A stretch of 9,300 nt of DNA from Chitinophagaceae bacterium (GTDB taxonomy: Bacteria; Bacteroidota; Bacteroidia; Chitinophagales; Chitinophagaceae): positions 1-9,300 of the forward strand of contig JAGNOY010000056.1 in the NCBI GenBank assembly GCA_017989935.1, in the 5' to 3' direction. Shown here piece by piece: positions 1-6,541 of this stretch. The notes under the pieces are model-generated. The model saw nothing but the letters and a program-made list of their open reading frames with translations. It did no database searches and was not told the DNA's origin. Each line of letters starts with the position of its first letter. Within the stretch, counting starts at the first letter, position 1. Both the position numbers and the translations under genes were made by a program.

Positions 1-282
1 ATTTGCTTCTTGATCGATACCACCTCCTGTGCTAATAAATGAAACCACTAAGACAGAAAAACTCTTCTTTTGCTTCATTTTTTCAGTTTTCAAGGAATCA
101 TAGCTGTGTTGATTTTGAACACCAGGCGCTCTGACAATGCCTATTGAATCTTTAGTCTGAACTTGTTTACTAGTTTTTGACTTCTTTTTACGTTTCTTTT
201 TTACTGCAGCATCTGATTGAACACAAATGACTAAACTACAAATTATAAGAAAGAAACTACTTAGCCACCACAATTTTCTCAT
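1..282 (-). CDS. Partial predicted secreted protein of unknown function (3' part beyond the left edge)
   Basis: An open frame of 94 codons starts at the ATG at 282-280 and stays open to base 1, so the C-terminus lies outside the window. The N-terminus (MRKLWWLSSFFLIICSLVIC) is a typical export signal: basic residues followed by a hydrophobic core. A very lysine-rich stretch follows at residues 29-37, then a linker, then VLVVSFISTGGGID near the visible end, which could begin a folded domain. The start overlaps the last 26 bases of the upstream secreted-protein gene on the same strand, suggesting co-transcription. I do not recognise the family. The signal-like N-terminus and the absence of stops support a real gene, but with only 94 codons visible and no homology search this remains tentative. 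The overlap of 26 bases is longer than most operon overlaps, so a later start is possible. Confidence 0.6.
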   Translation of the reverse strand, partial: MRKLWWLSSFFLIICSLVICVQSDAAVKKKRKKKSKTSKQVQTKDSIGIVRAPGVQNQHSYDSLKTEKMKQKKSFSVLVVSFISTGGGIDQEAN

Positions 283-2155
283 GCTGTATTGATTTTTGAT
301 TCACACTCACTTCAATAATATAAGTTCCTGCCGCTAAACCAGCCTTATTAAAAGAAAATTTACCCGGTCCAGCATTTACATCTTGCTTATAAATTCTTCT
401 GATATTACGTCCATTCAAATCAAGTAAATTTACTTCTAAGGTTCCGGCTAACTGCACATCTAAATTCATATAAAAAATATCTTCAACCACCGGATTAGGA
501 TAAACGGTAATTTCTGTTTTTGGCGCTTCTACTTGGGTTGTACCTACAGGCCATGCTGTAGTAGAAATTTTTGCAAAGTGATTAGTCCAAGTATGATTTG
601 TAGCACCAAAGGCACCAAAACACCAAGCTGTTGGTGTAGTTGCATTTTGAACTCTAGACATACCACAATAATCACCCCAACGAGTTTCACCACCTTGAGA
701 AATGACATCTGCATACCCTAAACCTGTTTTGATTTCAATGGGTGCAGAAGCCACTGCATTTTCATTCATAAATACTGCTTTCATACCTGGATAATCAGTG
801 TTTGAAGCATAGTTAAACTGTATAATAGCTGAATTATCATTGCCATTCCACCCCATAGATGCAATTGTAGGATAAGTATAATCTTTACCTGTAGCTTTGA
901 TAGTTTGATTATTCTCTAAAACCCAAGAAGAATTTTCTCGCTTCAATCTTGAATAATTTACGCCAGCATAACCATTACCTACATCTGAATGAAACACATA
1001 GTGTATTCTTCCATTTAAGTAAAATCCATCCTGACCACGATTATCACCCGTATTGAGTTCTACGCTTGAACCTTTTTGAACAGCATTGGCAGGACTTCCT
1101 GCGCTTGGTATAGAAACTAATTGAGTGGAAATTTGAGGGTTATTTTGTACGACATCATTGATTTCATACACTTGTAATCTAGAACCAGAAAATGTTTGTC
1201 CAGTGGATACCAAATACATTGAATTTCCGTATGAACCTGTTTGTCCGTTGGTCATAGGCACCATGGTGAATGGAGAATTTGAAATGCCAGAAAAGATGCT
1301 GGCATCTCCAGACCCTAAACTACTACCTGCAAAACACTTAGTTTTATCAATTTGAAAAATAACAGATTCGATATAATTAAAATTATCACTGAAAATATTC
1401 CCTGTAACAAACACATCATGTGCAGATACCCCAATTTTTGGATAATCAAACCAACCATTTTGTCCAATAGCAGCAGACTGATTGCCTGAGAAAGCATAAA
1501 AATACCATCCTTGAGTAGGATCTGCAGTTTTAGAAAAGGCTAATAAAATTTGAGAGGTTGATGAATTCCCTTCACATGTTTGCGCAAATAAAATGAACTT
1601 CTCTGTTTGTGGATCAAAAATTACTTTAGGATCACATAAATTATTGCTTAATAAAGGCGTATTTTGTGGGGTGGAGAAAAAATTCTGTAAGCCAATCACG
1701 CCTTGTAATGCAACACCAGTGGAAGCATTATAATAACGCAAACTACTATTCACAACAGCCACAAGTTGATTATTTTTATTTACAGCAATTGTATTATCTG
1801 AAGGAGTGCCAGAGTTTCCAAGGGCATTATAGCCTACTACCAAAACTGGTTCGAAGCTAGCTCTTGTCTTTTTATCGCTACTTTGCAAATCAGGATTCTC
1901 AGCGATAAATTTCTTTTTGAGTAACATTTTTTCTTCCTTAAGTTTCTCTAAAGCCTCTTGATTTTCTGATTCATTTTTAGAAATCAAACTTTGATAGTTG
2001 GGCACCAAATTCACATCATCTGACTCTGGTAAATAAAAACCTAAATATTTTACTTCAACATGGGTCCTGTATCCCGAACCGGCTTGCACTCTGACATCTT
2101 GAGTCATTGCATTCAAAGATTGGAGCAAAATAATTCCTAGTAGTATTTTTTTCAT
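257..2155 (-). CDS. Secreted protein with type IX secretion (Por) C-terminal sorting domain
   Basis: The 632-residue product begins with a Sec signal peptide (MKKILLGIILLQSLNA, probable cleavage near residue 16). A charged, probably helical or coiled-coil stretch lies at about 60-90. A large beta-rich body follows at about 105-535, with propeller-like segments such as CDPKVIFDPQTEKFILFAQ (174-192), WFDYPKIGVSAHDVFVTGN (235-253) and RWGDYCG (492-498). The last ~85 residues, with VYPNP at 551-555 and LAAGTYIIEV at 607-616, form a type A Por sorting domain, which in Bacteroidota directs export by the type IX system and is then removed. I infer a surface or released protein. The substrate or ligand is unknown, and I see no catalytic signature. 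The start has little Shine-Dalgarno character. A one-mismatch -7 element (TACCTTCG, minus strand at 2188-2181) sits about 25 bases upstream without a clear -33 box. The gene diverges from ispH. Confidence 0.9.
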   Translation of the reverse strand: MKKILLGIILLQSLNAMTQDVRVQAGSGYRTHVEVKYLGFYLPESDDVNLVPNYQSLISKNESENQEALEKLKEEKMLLKKKFIAENPDLQSSDKKTRASFEPVLVVGYNALGNSGTPSDNTIAVNKNNQLVAVVNSSLRYYNASTGVALQGVIGLQNFFSTPQNTPLLSNNLCDPKVIFDPQTEKFILFAQTCEGNSSTSQILLAFSKTADPTQGWYFYAFSGNQSAAIGQNGWFDYPKIGVSAHDVFVTGNIFSDNFNYIESVIFQIDKTKCFAGSSLGSGDASIFSGISNSPFTMVPMTNGQTGSYGNSMYLVSTGQTFSGSRLQVYEINDVVQNNPQISTQLVSIPSAGSPANAVQKGSSVELNTGDNRGQDGFYLNGRIHYVFHSDVGNGYAGVNYSRLKRENSSWVLENNQTIKATGKDYTYPTIASMGWNGNDNSAIIQFNYASNTDYPGMKAVFMNENAVASAPIEIKTGLGYADVISQGGETRWGDYCGMSRVQNATTPTAWCFGAFGATNHTWTNHFAKISTTAWPVGTTQVEAPKTEITVYPNPVVEDIFYMNLDVQLAGTLEVNLLDLNGRNIRRIYKQDVNAGPGKFSFNKAGLAAGTYIIEVSVNQKSIQHEKIVVAK

Positions 2156-2214
2156 GCTTATTGTATAATTAATTGGATTGCGAAGGTACTTAAAATGTAA
2201 ATTATTATACCTTA

Positions 2215-2250
2215 TTTGGCATTTAATAGCCTATAACTTATCTACATTTG
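2215..2250 (+). promoter_or_regulatory. Candidate Bacteroidota promoter for ispH
   Basis: TACATTTG at 2243-2250 matches the -7 consensus TAnnTTTG exactly. A TTTG at 2215-2218 could be the -33 element, although the 24-base spacer is slightly longer than usual. Transcription would start at about 2255-2257, leaving a leader of under 20 bases before the ispH ATG at 2274. A purine-rich stretch (AAAAAGAAAAG, 2263-2273) directly precedes the start codon. Confidence 0.5.
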
Positions 2251-2273
2251 CGTCAAAGTAGTAAAAAGAAAAG

Positions 2274-3506
2274 ATGAAAACCTTTGAAATTCCTGAATTT
2301 TATCGAAGCCCACTCATTAGTGCCATAAAACATCAAAGGAAAATAAATGACCGTTTAAAGAAAGATTTTAACCCAACTTGCCTTGATTTTGGTCAAGCTA
2401 AAATTTATTTAGCTAGGCATTTTGGGTTTTGTTATGGCGTTGAAAATGCCATAGAAATTGCCTTTAAAACAGTTGACGAAAACCCTGGCAAAAGAATTTT
2501 CCTCTTGAGTGAAATGATTCACAATCCACAAGTAAATGCAGATTTACAAAAAAATGGTGTTGGATTTGTAATGGATACCCAAGGCAATATGCTTATGCAA
2601 TGGGACGATTTAAGCCGTGAAGATATTGTTATTATACCTGCATTTGGCACTACACTTGAAACAGAGGAAAAATTAAAAGCCATTGGAATTAATCCTCTCA
2701 CCTATAATACAACTTGTCCATTTGTAGAAAAAGTTTGGAATCGATCTGAACAAATAGGCAAAAAAGGCTACAGCATTATCATTCATGGAAAACCTGGCCA
2801 TGAAGAAACTCGAGCTACCTTTTCCCATAGTAGCCATACATCCCCTTCGGTGGTTGTTAAAGATTTACAAGAAGCCAAAAAATTAGAAAAATACATTCGG
2901 AAACAAGCCTCTCCAAAAGATTTTTTTGAAGAATTCAAGGGCCAATATTCTATAGGATTTGATCCTGAAAAAGATTTCAATCGAATTGGTGTTGTCAATC
3001 AAACCACCATGTTAGCGAGTGATACACAAGAAATTTCTGATTTCTTGAAACAAGTAATAATCCAGTATTATCAACTTAACGAGCAACATATTACTGATCA
3101 TTTTGCCGACACTAGAGACACCTTGTGTTATGCAACAAATGATAATCAAACTGCTGTTCGAGAACAATTAAATACAGAAGCTGACTTCGCTATTGTAGTA
3201 GGTGGTTACAATAGTTCCAACACTTCACATCTTGTTGAATTATGTGAAAAAAAATTGCCCACTTATTTTATCGAAAATGAACATAATTTGATTTCTGCAG
3301 CTGAAATCAACCATTTTGATTTGCATCAACAACAAACAACCCTAATTAAAGACTACTTACCCAAAAAACGTCCACTAAATATACTAATAACTTCAGGCGC
3401 ATCTTGTCCTGATGCCATTGTGGAACATGTCATTAAACGATTAATCTCACTTATTCAAACTGATAAAAGTATTGAAGATCTTATTGCAGAATTTCAAACT
3501 GACTGA
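2274..3506 (+). CDS. ispH: 4-hydroxy-3-methylbut-2-enyl diphosphate reductase (IspH/LytB)
   Basis: IspH is the iron-sulfur enzyme that converts HMBPP to IPP and DMAPP, the last step of the MEP isoprenoid pathway in the cytoplasm. The three cluster-binding cysteines are visible: C53 in HFGFCYGVENAIE, C148 in TTCPFVEKVW and C285 in DTLCYATNDNQ. Substrate-pocket residues also align with the E. coli enzyme: H83 (IHNPQV), H176 and E178 (GHEET), T244/T245 (VNQTT), S314-S315-N316 (GYNSSNTSH) and S377 (SGASCPD). At 410 residues it is longer than the ~315-residue E. coli form. It has an N-terminal extension of about 40 residues and an insertion at roughly 195-235, resembling the long IspH class known from cyanobacteria, plants and some Bacteroidota. 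The ATG at 2274 follows a purine-rich site. The 3' end overlaps the end of cmk by 13 bases on the opposite strand. Confidence 0.96.
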   Translation: MKTFEIPEFYRSPLISAIKHQRKINDRLKKDFNPTCLDFGQAKIYLARHFGFCYGVENAIEIAFKTVDENPGKRIFLLSEMIHNPQVNADLQKNGVGFVMDTQGNMLMQWDDLSREDIVIIPAFGTTLETEEKLKAIGINPLTYNTTCPFVEKVWNRSEQIGKKGYSIIIHGKPGHEETRATFSHSSHTSPSVVVKDLQEAKKLEKYIRKQASPKDFFEEFKGQYSIGFDPEKDFNRIGVVNQTTMLASDTQEISDFLKQVIIQYYQLNEQHITDHFADTRDTLCYATNDNQTAVREQLNTEADFAIVVGGYNSSNTSHLVELCEKKLPTYFIENEHNLISAAEINHFDLHQQQTTLIKDYLPKKRPLNILITSGASCPDAIVEHVIKRLISLIQTDKSIEDLIAEFQTD

Positions 3507-4162
3507 GCCCCATGATCTAAAGCCCATTGATAAGCAATTTCTAATTGATCTTCCATAGTCAACTTAGAATTGTCTAATACCAAGGCATCCTTTGCTTTTC
3601 TTAACGGACTTACTTCCCTAGTAGAATCAATCAGATCGCGATGTTTTAAGTTTTCTGCGACCTCATCCATGGTGATTCTGTCGTTCTTTAACTTCATTTC
3701 TTCAAAACGTCTTTTAGTTCTGATTTCTTCATTGGCAGATAAATAGATTTTTAATTCTGCCTTAGGAAACACTGTGGTGCCTATATCCCTACCATCCATG
3801 ACTAGGCCTTTGTCTATTCCCATTTTTTGTTGTTGGAGCACAGCAAAACGCCTTACTTCTTTCACAGCCGACACTTCACTAACCAAATTAGAAATCGCCA
3901 TGCTGCGAACTTGCTCATCCACCATCTCTCCATTCAACACGATTTTGTTTTGATCAAAGCTTAAAGTGATTTTTTCAAGCGCCTGAACAACCTGATCTGT
4001 ATGATCTAAATCTATGTGGTGATCTAAAAAAAACAAGGTAATCGCTCGATACATAGCCCCACTATCGATATAAGTATAATTCAACTTATAAGCTAATTGC
4101 CTAGCTAAGGTGCTTTTTCCAGTTGAAGAGAAACCATCGATGGCGATGATAATTTTTTTCAT
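3494..4162 (-). CDS. cmk: Cytidylate kinase (CMP/dCMP kinase)
   Basis: Cmk phosphorylates CMP and dCMP with ATP in the cytoplasm, feeding CTP and DNA precursor pools. From the ATG at 4162 the product is 222 residues, the normal family size. It shows the P-loop GFSSTGKST (10-18), the family signature YIDSGAMYRA (31-40), DGRDIGTTVFP (123-133) and the lid/NMP-binding stretch HRDLIDSTREVSPLRKAKDA (174-193). The frame stays open upstream to a GTG at 4234, which would add 24 residues including a hydrophobic run (LGIVIIILFLC). I prefer 4162 because MKKIIIAIDG is where members of this family normally begin. The codons upstream would then be 5' leader. In many Bacteroidota cmk and ispH are neighbours; here they converge, with stop regions overlapping by 13 bases, so neither has its own intergenic terminator. 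Confidence 0.95.
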   Translation of the reverse strand: MKKIIIAIDGFSSTGKSTLARQLAYKLNYTYIDSGAMYRAITLFFLDHHIDLDHTDQVVQALEKITLSFDQNKIVLNGEMVDEQVRSMAISNLVSEVSAVKEVRRFAVLQQQKMGIDKGLVMDGRDIGTTVFPKAELKIYLSANEEIRTKRRFEEMKLKNDRITMDEVAENLKHRDLIDSTREVSPLRKAKDALVLDNSKLTMEDQLEIAYQWALDHGAQSV

Positions 4163-4261
4163 TGCGGGACAAAGAAATAAAATAATGATGACTATGCCTA
4201 GGTATGATGCTAAATTTTTATTGAAGTAGCTCACATCTTATCCACGGGCTTAACTTTGTGA

Positions 4262-4291
4262 CGAATGTAAACAAAGAGTCAAAGTGACAAA
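4262..4291 (-). promoter_or_regulatory. Candidate promoter for cmk (minus strand)
   Basis: On the minus strand, TTTG (4291-4288), an 18-base spacer and TACATTCG (4269-4262) resemble the Bacteroidota -33 / -7 pair, with one mismatch in the -7 box. Transcription would start near 4256. That gives a leader of about 90 bases to the preferred cmk ATG at 4162, or about 20 bases to the alternative GTG at 4234. Confidence 0.35.
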
Positions 4292-4294
4292 TAA

Positions 4295-4327
4295 TTTGGT
4301 CTATACATGGCTCACTTGTTATATTTG
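4295..4327 (+). promoter_or_regulatory. Candidate Bacteroidota promoter for the DoxX/MauE-type gene
   Basis: TTTG at 4295-4298, a 21-base spacer and TATATTTG at 4320-4327 match the TTTG / TAnnTTTG consensus with both boxes exact and good spacing. The predicted start near 4333 leaves a leader of about 80 bases before the ATG at 4413. The -33 box adjoins the minus-strand -33 box proposed for cmk, and the two together form the near-palindrome CAAATAATTTG (4288-4298). Confidence 0.6.
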
Positions 4328-4412
4328 AACACCTAAAAACTAAAGTTGTTCTCTTCGTTAATTAAAACAAGCCTAGGACACATACTTAAATCAAAAAATA
4401 AACCCATCTATT

Positions 4413-5639
4413 ATGAAAGAAAATAAAGGCCTTCACTATGTATTACTTGCCATTCGAGTTTTTGTTGGTTTACTGTTTATTTTTTCAGGCTTGATCAAAG
4501 CAAATGATCCAAGTGGTTTAGCTTACAAAATGGAAGAGTTTTTTGAAGTATGGGCAAATAAAGAACATTTTATGCCAGGCTTAATGCTTTGGTTAAGTCA
4601 TTATGCCTTGATATTTTCTGTCACGATGATTATGTTCGAAATCGTTGCTGGGATTGCCTTAATCATAGGATATCGTTTTAAATTGTTTTCATATTTAATC
4701 TTATTGCTAACAATCTTTTTTACATTTTTAACTGCCTATGCCTTATTCAGCGGCAATATCAAAGAATGTGGATGCTTTGGCGATTGTATTAAATTACAAG
4801 CCAATGAATCTTTTATGAAGGATTTAATTTTATTAGTGCTTTTGCTTGTTTTAGTTTTCTTCCGCAAAAAAGTTGTTCAAGCATTTTCAAATAAAATTGC
4901 AGGATTTATCATGATTGCAACTTTCATTGCAAGTTTATTTGTACAATGGTACGTGCTAAAACATTTACCTGTAAAGGATTGTTTAGCTTACAAAGTAGGT
5001 AACAATATCTTAAAAGAAATGACTCCAGGTCCAGACTATGTTCCAGAAGAACTTAAAACAACTTTGGTGTATAAAAAAGATGGTGTGAAGAAAGAATTTG
5101 ATTTAACCAACTACCCTTGGCAAGATAGTACCTGGACTTACGATACCACTTATACTAAAATAATTAAAGAGGCACAAAACTTGCCTGGCATCAAAGATTT
5201 TAGTTTAAATGACTATAGCGGAATAGACCAAACCCAAACTATTTTGAACTATCCAGGCCATGTATTTATTTTATTTATTAAAGATATCCATGAGGCCAAT
5301 ACATCTAATATCGAAGCCTTAGGTAAACTTATTGAAGATTGTAAAAAAGCAAATATCCCTATTATTGCCGCCAGTGCCTCAGGTGATCAAGATACCCAAG
5401 CATTTAAAGAAAAATATAAACTTGATATCACTTTCTTTACAATTGATGGAACGGCCTGTAAAACTGCGATGAGAGCAAATCCAGCTATGATGCTTATTAA
5501 AAAAGGCACTATACTAGGAAAGTGGTCCTATGCAGATTATCCTAATTTACAACAACTAAAACTTGATACGAAGGAAAATACAACACCCCTATTTGCCAAT
5601 ATCAGCACACAAACAGACACATCTGCAGTTCAGGAATAA
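4413..5639 (+). CDS. DoxX/MauE-type membrane protein fused to a thioredoxin-like domain (BT_3928-like)
   Basis: The 408-residue product is an inner-membrane protein in two parts. The N-terminal ~180 residues resemble DoxX/MauE: hydrophobic segments at about 9-28, 63-87, 90-113, 136-150 and 162-183, an RVFVGLLFIFSGLIKANDPSG start and the cysteine cluster ECGCFGDC (C119, C121, C125) typical of MauE-like redox membrane proteins. A linker (190-260) leads to a thioredoxin-like domain at about 265-385, with a YPGHVFILFIKD strand and ANPAMMLIKKG (355-365) in the cis-proline position. The place where active thioredoxins carry CXXC reads KDIHEANTSN, so this domain has no dithiol active site. The fold suggests a role in envelope thiol chemistry or redox sensing, not shown here. 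Proteins of this layout are widespread in Bacteroidota and often labelled DoxX or BT_3928 family. The ATG at 4413 lies about 80 bases below a strong promoter match. It is 51 bases upstream of the sigma factor gene. Confidence 0.85.
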   Translation: MKENKGLHYVLLAIRVFVGLLFIFSGLIKANDPSGLAYKMEEFFEVWANKEHFMPGLMLWLSHYALIFSVTMIMFEIVAGIALIIGYRFKLFSYLILLLTIFFTFLTAYALFSGNIKECGCFGDCIKLQANESFMKDLILLVLLLVLVFFRKKVVQAFSNKIAGFIMIATFIASLFVQWYVLKHLPVKDCLAYKVGNNILKEMTPGPDYVPEELKTTLVYKKDGVKKEFDLTNYPWQDSTWTYDTTYTKIIKEAQNLPGIKDFSLNDYSGIDQTQTILNYPGHVFILFIKDIHEANTSNIEALGKLIEDCKKANIPIIAASASGDQDTQAFKEKYKLDITFFTIDGTACKTAMRANPAMMLIKKGTILGKWSYADYPNLQQLKLDTKENTTPLFANISTQTDTSAVQE

Positions 5640-5662
5640 TTCATTTAAGATACTATTATAAT

Positions 5663-5683
5663 TAGGACTAAAGTCTTATTTTT
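5663..5683 (+). terminator. Weak hairpin plus T-run after the DoxX/MauE-type gene
   Basis: TAGGAC (5663-5668) can pair with GTCTTA (5673-5678), including one G-U pair, around a 4-base loop. It is followed directly by TTTTT (5679-5683). It could act as an intrinsic terminator or attenuator between the membrane protein and the sigma factor. The stem is short and weak, and its end overlaps the proposed sigma-gene -7 box, so the call is tentative. Confidence 0.3.
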
Positions 5684-5684
5684 G
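5677..5684 (+). promoter_or_regulatory. Candidate -7 promoter element of the sigma factor gene
   Basis: TATTTTTG matches TAnnTTTG exactly and ends 6 bases before the ATG at 5691. A start of transcription at the usual distance would fall on or next to the start codon, giving a leaderless or nearly leaderless mRNA. No convincing TTTG -33 box lies at the usual distance. This would fit a promoter that uses an alternative sigma, or the match may be chance in AT-rich DNA. Confidence 0.3.
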
Positions 5685-5690
5685 AAACAT

Positions 5691-6254
5691 ATGTCAAATC
5701 TTCTTCAACCTGAAAAATGGGTTGTCAATTATAGCGATTATCTTTTTAATCATGCATTATACCGGATTAACGATGTTGAGCAAGCAGAAGATTTAGTCCA
5801 AGAAACCTTTTTATCAGCTTACAAAAGCAAAGCGCTTTACAAAGGTGAAGCAAGCGAAAAAACTTGGCTTGTAAGTATTTTAAAAAATAAAATAATCGAT
5901 TATTATCGCAAAAAGGCTAGCCTATCAAAAACATTCGATTTGCAAAGAGATAGCAATGAAAACTTTTTTTTCGAACAAGAAGATGGTCATTGGAAAGAAA
6001 ACACAATCCCAGCAGACCTGAAGCTAGACCCTCATAATCAATTGCAGCAAAAAGAACTTGCAAATATTCTACTCATTTGTTTCGAAAAATTGCCTGAAAT
6101 GTGGAATCAAATTCTAAAACTTAAATTGATAGACCAAGAAAAGTCAGAAGCACTTTGTAAGACATTTAACATTTCATCGTCAAACCTTTGGGTAATCGTT
6201 CATCGTGCTAAATTGCAATTAAGAGATTGCCTCCAACAAAAACTTCATGCATGA
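5691..6254 (+). CDS. ECF-type RNA polymerase sigma factor
   Basis: The 187-residue product is a group 4 (ECF) sigma-70 factor that would direct RNA polymerase to a dedicated set of promoters. Region 2 spans about 10-78, with AEDLVQETFLSAYKS (32-46) and KTWLVSILKNKIIDYYRKK (57-75), the core-binding and -10 recognition part. Region 4 spans about 118-182, with FEKLPEMWNQILKLKLIDQE (131-150) and the helix-turn-helix ISSSNLWVIVHRAKLQLRDCL (161-181). The linker motif FFFEQEDGHW (92-101), together with the region 4 ending SNLWVIVHRA, recalls a proteobacterial ECF group (I believe TIGR02943-like) that is paired with a small zinc-finger protein, which is exactly the next gene. I chose the ATG at 5691 over a TTG at 5682 because the family starts close to this point and ATG is favoured. 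The stop overlaps the anti-sigma start in an ATGA, implying translational coupling. Confidence 0.93.
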   Translation: MSNLLQPEKWVVNYSDYLFNHALYRINDVEQAEDLVQETFLSAYKSKALYKGEASEKTWLVSILKNKIIDYYRKKASLSKTFDLQRDSNENFFFEQEDGHWKENTIPADLKLDPHNQLQQKELANILLICFEKLPEMWNQILKLKLIDQEKSEALCKTFNISSSNLWVIVHRAKLQLRDCLQQKLHA

Positions 6255-6541
6255 ATCAATTCGACACAACAAATTCTTCTTTAACTTCATGGATGATAAA
6301 CTGCAAAGAAGCCACTAAACTTTCAGTGATGGCTGAATTTGAAAAATTATCCATCAAACAAAAAATAGCCCTTAGCTTTCATCTTTTTATATGCAAGGTT
6401 TGTAAATATTTTGATCAGCAATCAAAGTTTATCTCTCAACTGAGTGCACAACTTGATCAACAAGATCCTAAAAAATTAGCAGACAAGAAAAAACATGATA
6501 TTGAACAGGCGCTTCATCAATTAATCAAACAAGGTGTTTAA
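6251..6541 (+). CDS. Soluble zinc-finger (zf-HC2/ZAS-type) anti-sigma factor
   Basis: The 96-residue product has the core INCKEATKLS (16-25) followed by HLFICKVCKYF (44-54). C18, H44, C48 and C51 give the C-x25-H-x3-C-x2-C zinc pattern of ZAS anti-sigma factors such as RsrA and ChrR. The rest is charged and helical, with no transmembrane segment and no sensor domain, so it should act in the cytoplasm by holding the sigma factor encoded just upstream. Whether its zinc site releases sigma on thiol oxidation, as in RsrA, is inference; only the zinc-ligand cysteines are present. The ATG at 6251 overlaps the sigma stop codon (ATGA), the normal arrangement for sigma/anti-sigma pairs. An in-frame ATG at 6293 (before INCKE) would give a shorter form that matches some homologues' starts. 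The 3' end overlaps the permease start by 8 bases. Confidence 0.85.
   Translation: MNQFDTTNSSLTSWMINCKEATKLSVMAEFEKLSIKQKIALSFHLFICKVCKYFDQQSKFISQLSAQLDQQDPKKLADKKKHDIEQALHQLIKQGV

Noticed and set aside
1158..1355. Plus-strand frames inside the large secreted-protein gene (also near 533-721 and 1666-1860)
   Set aside because: They are antisense to a long gene with clear signal peptide and sorting domain; their composition looks like reverse translation of the real frame.
5682..5690. Upstream TTG start for the sigma factor
   Set aside because: It adds only three residues, overlaps the proposed -7 box, and an ATG follows at once at 5691.
6227..6250. Upstream TTG start for the anti-sigma factor
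   Set aside because: It would create a 28-base overlap with the sigma gene, while the ATG at 6251 gives the usual ATGA coupling.
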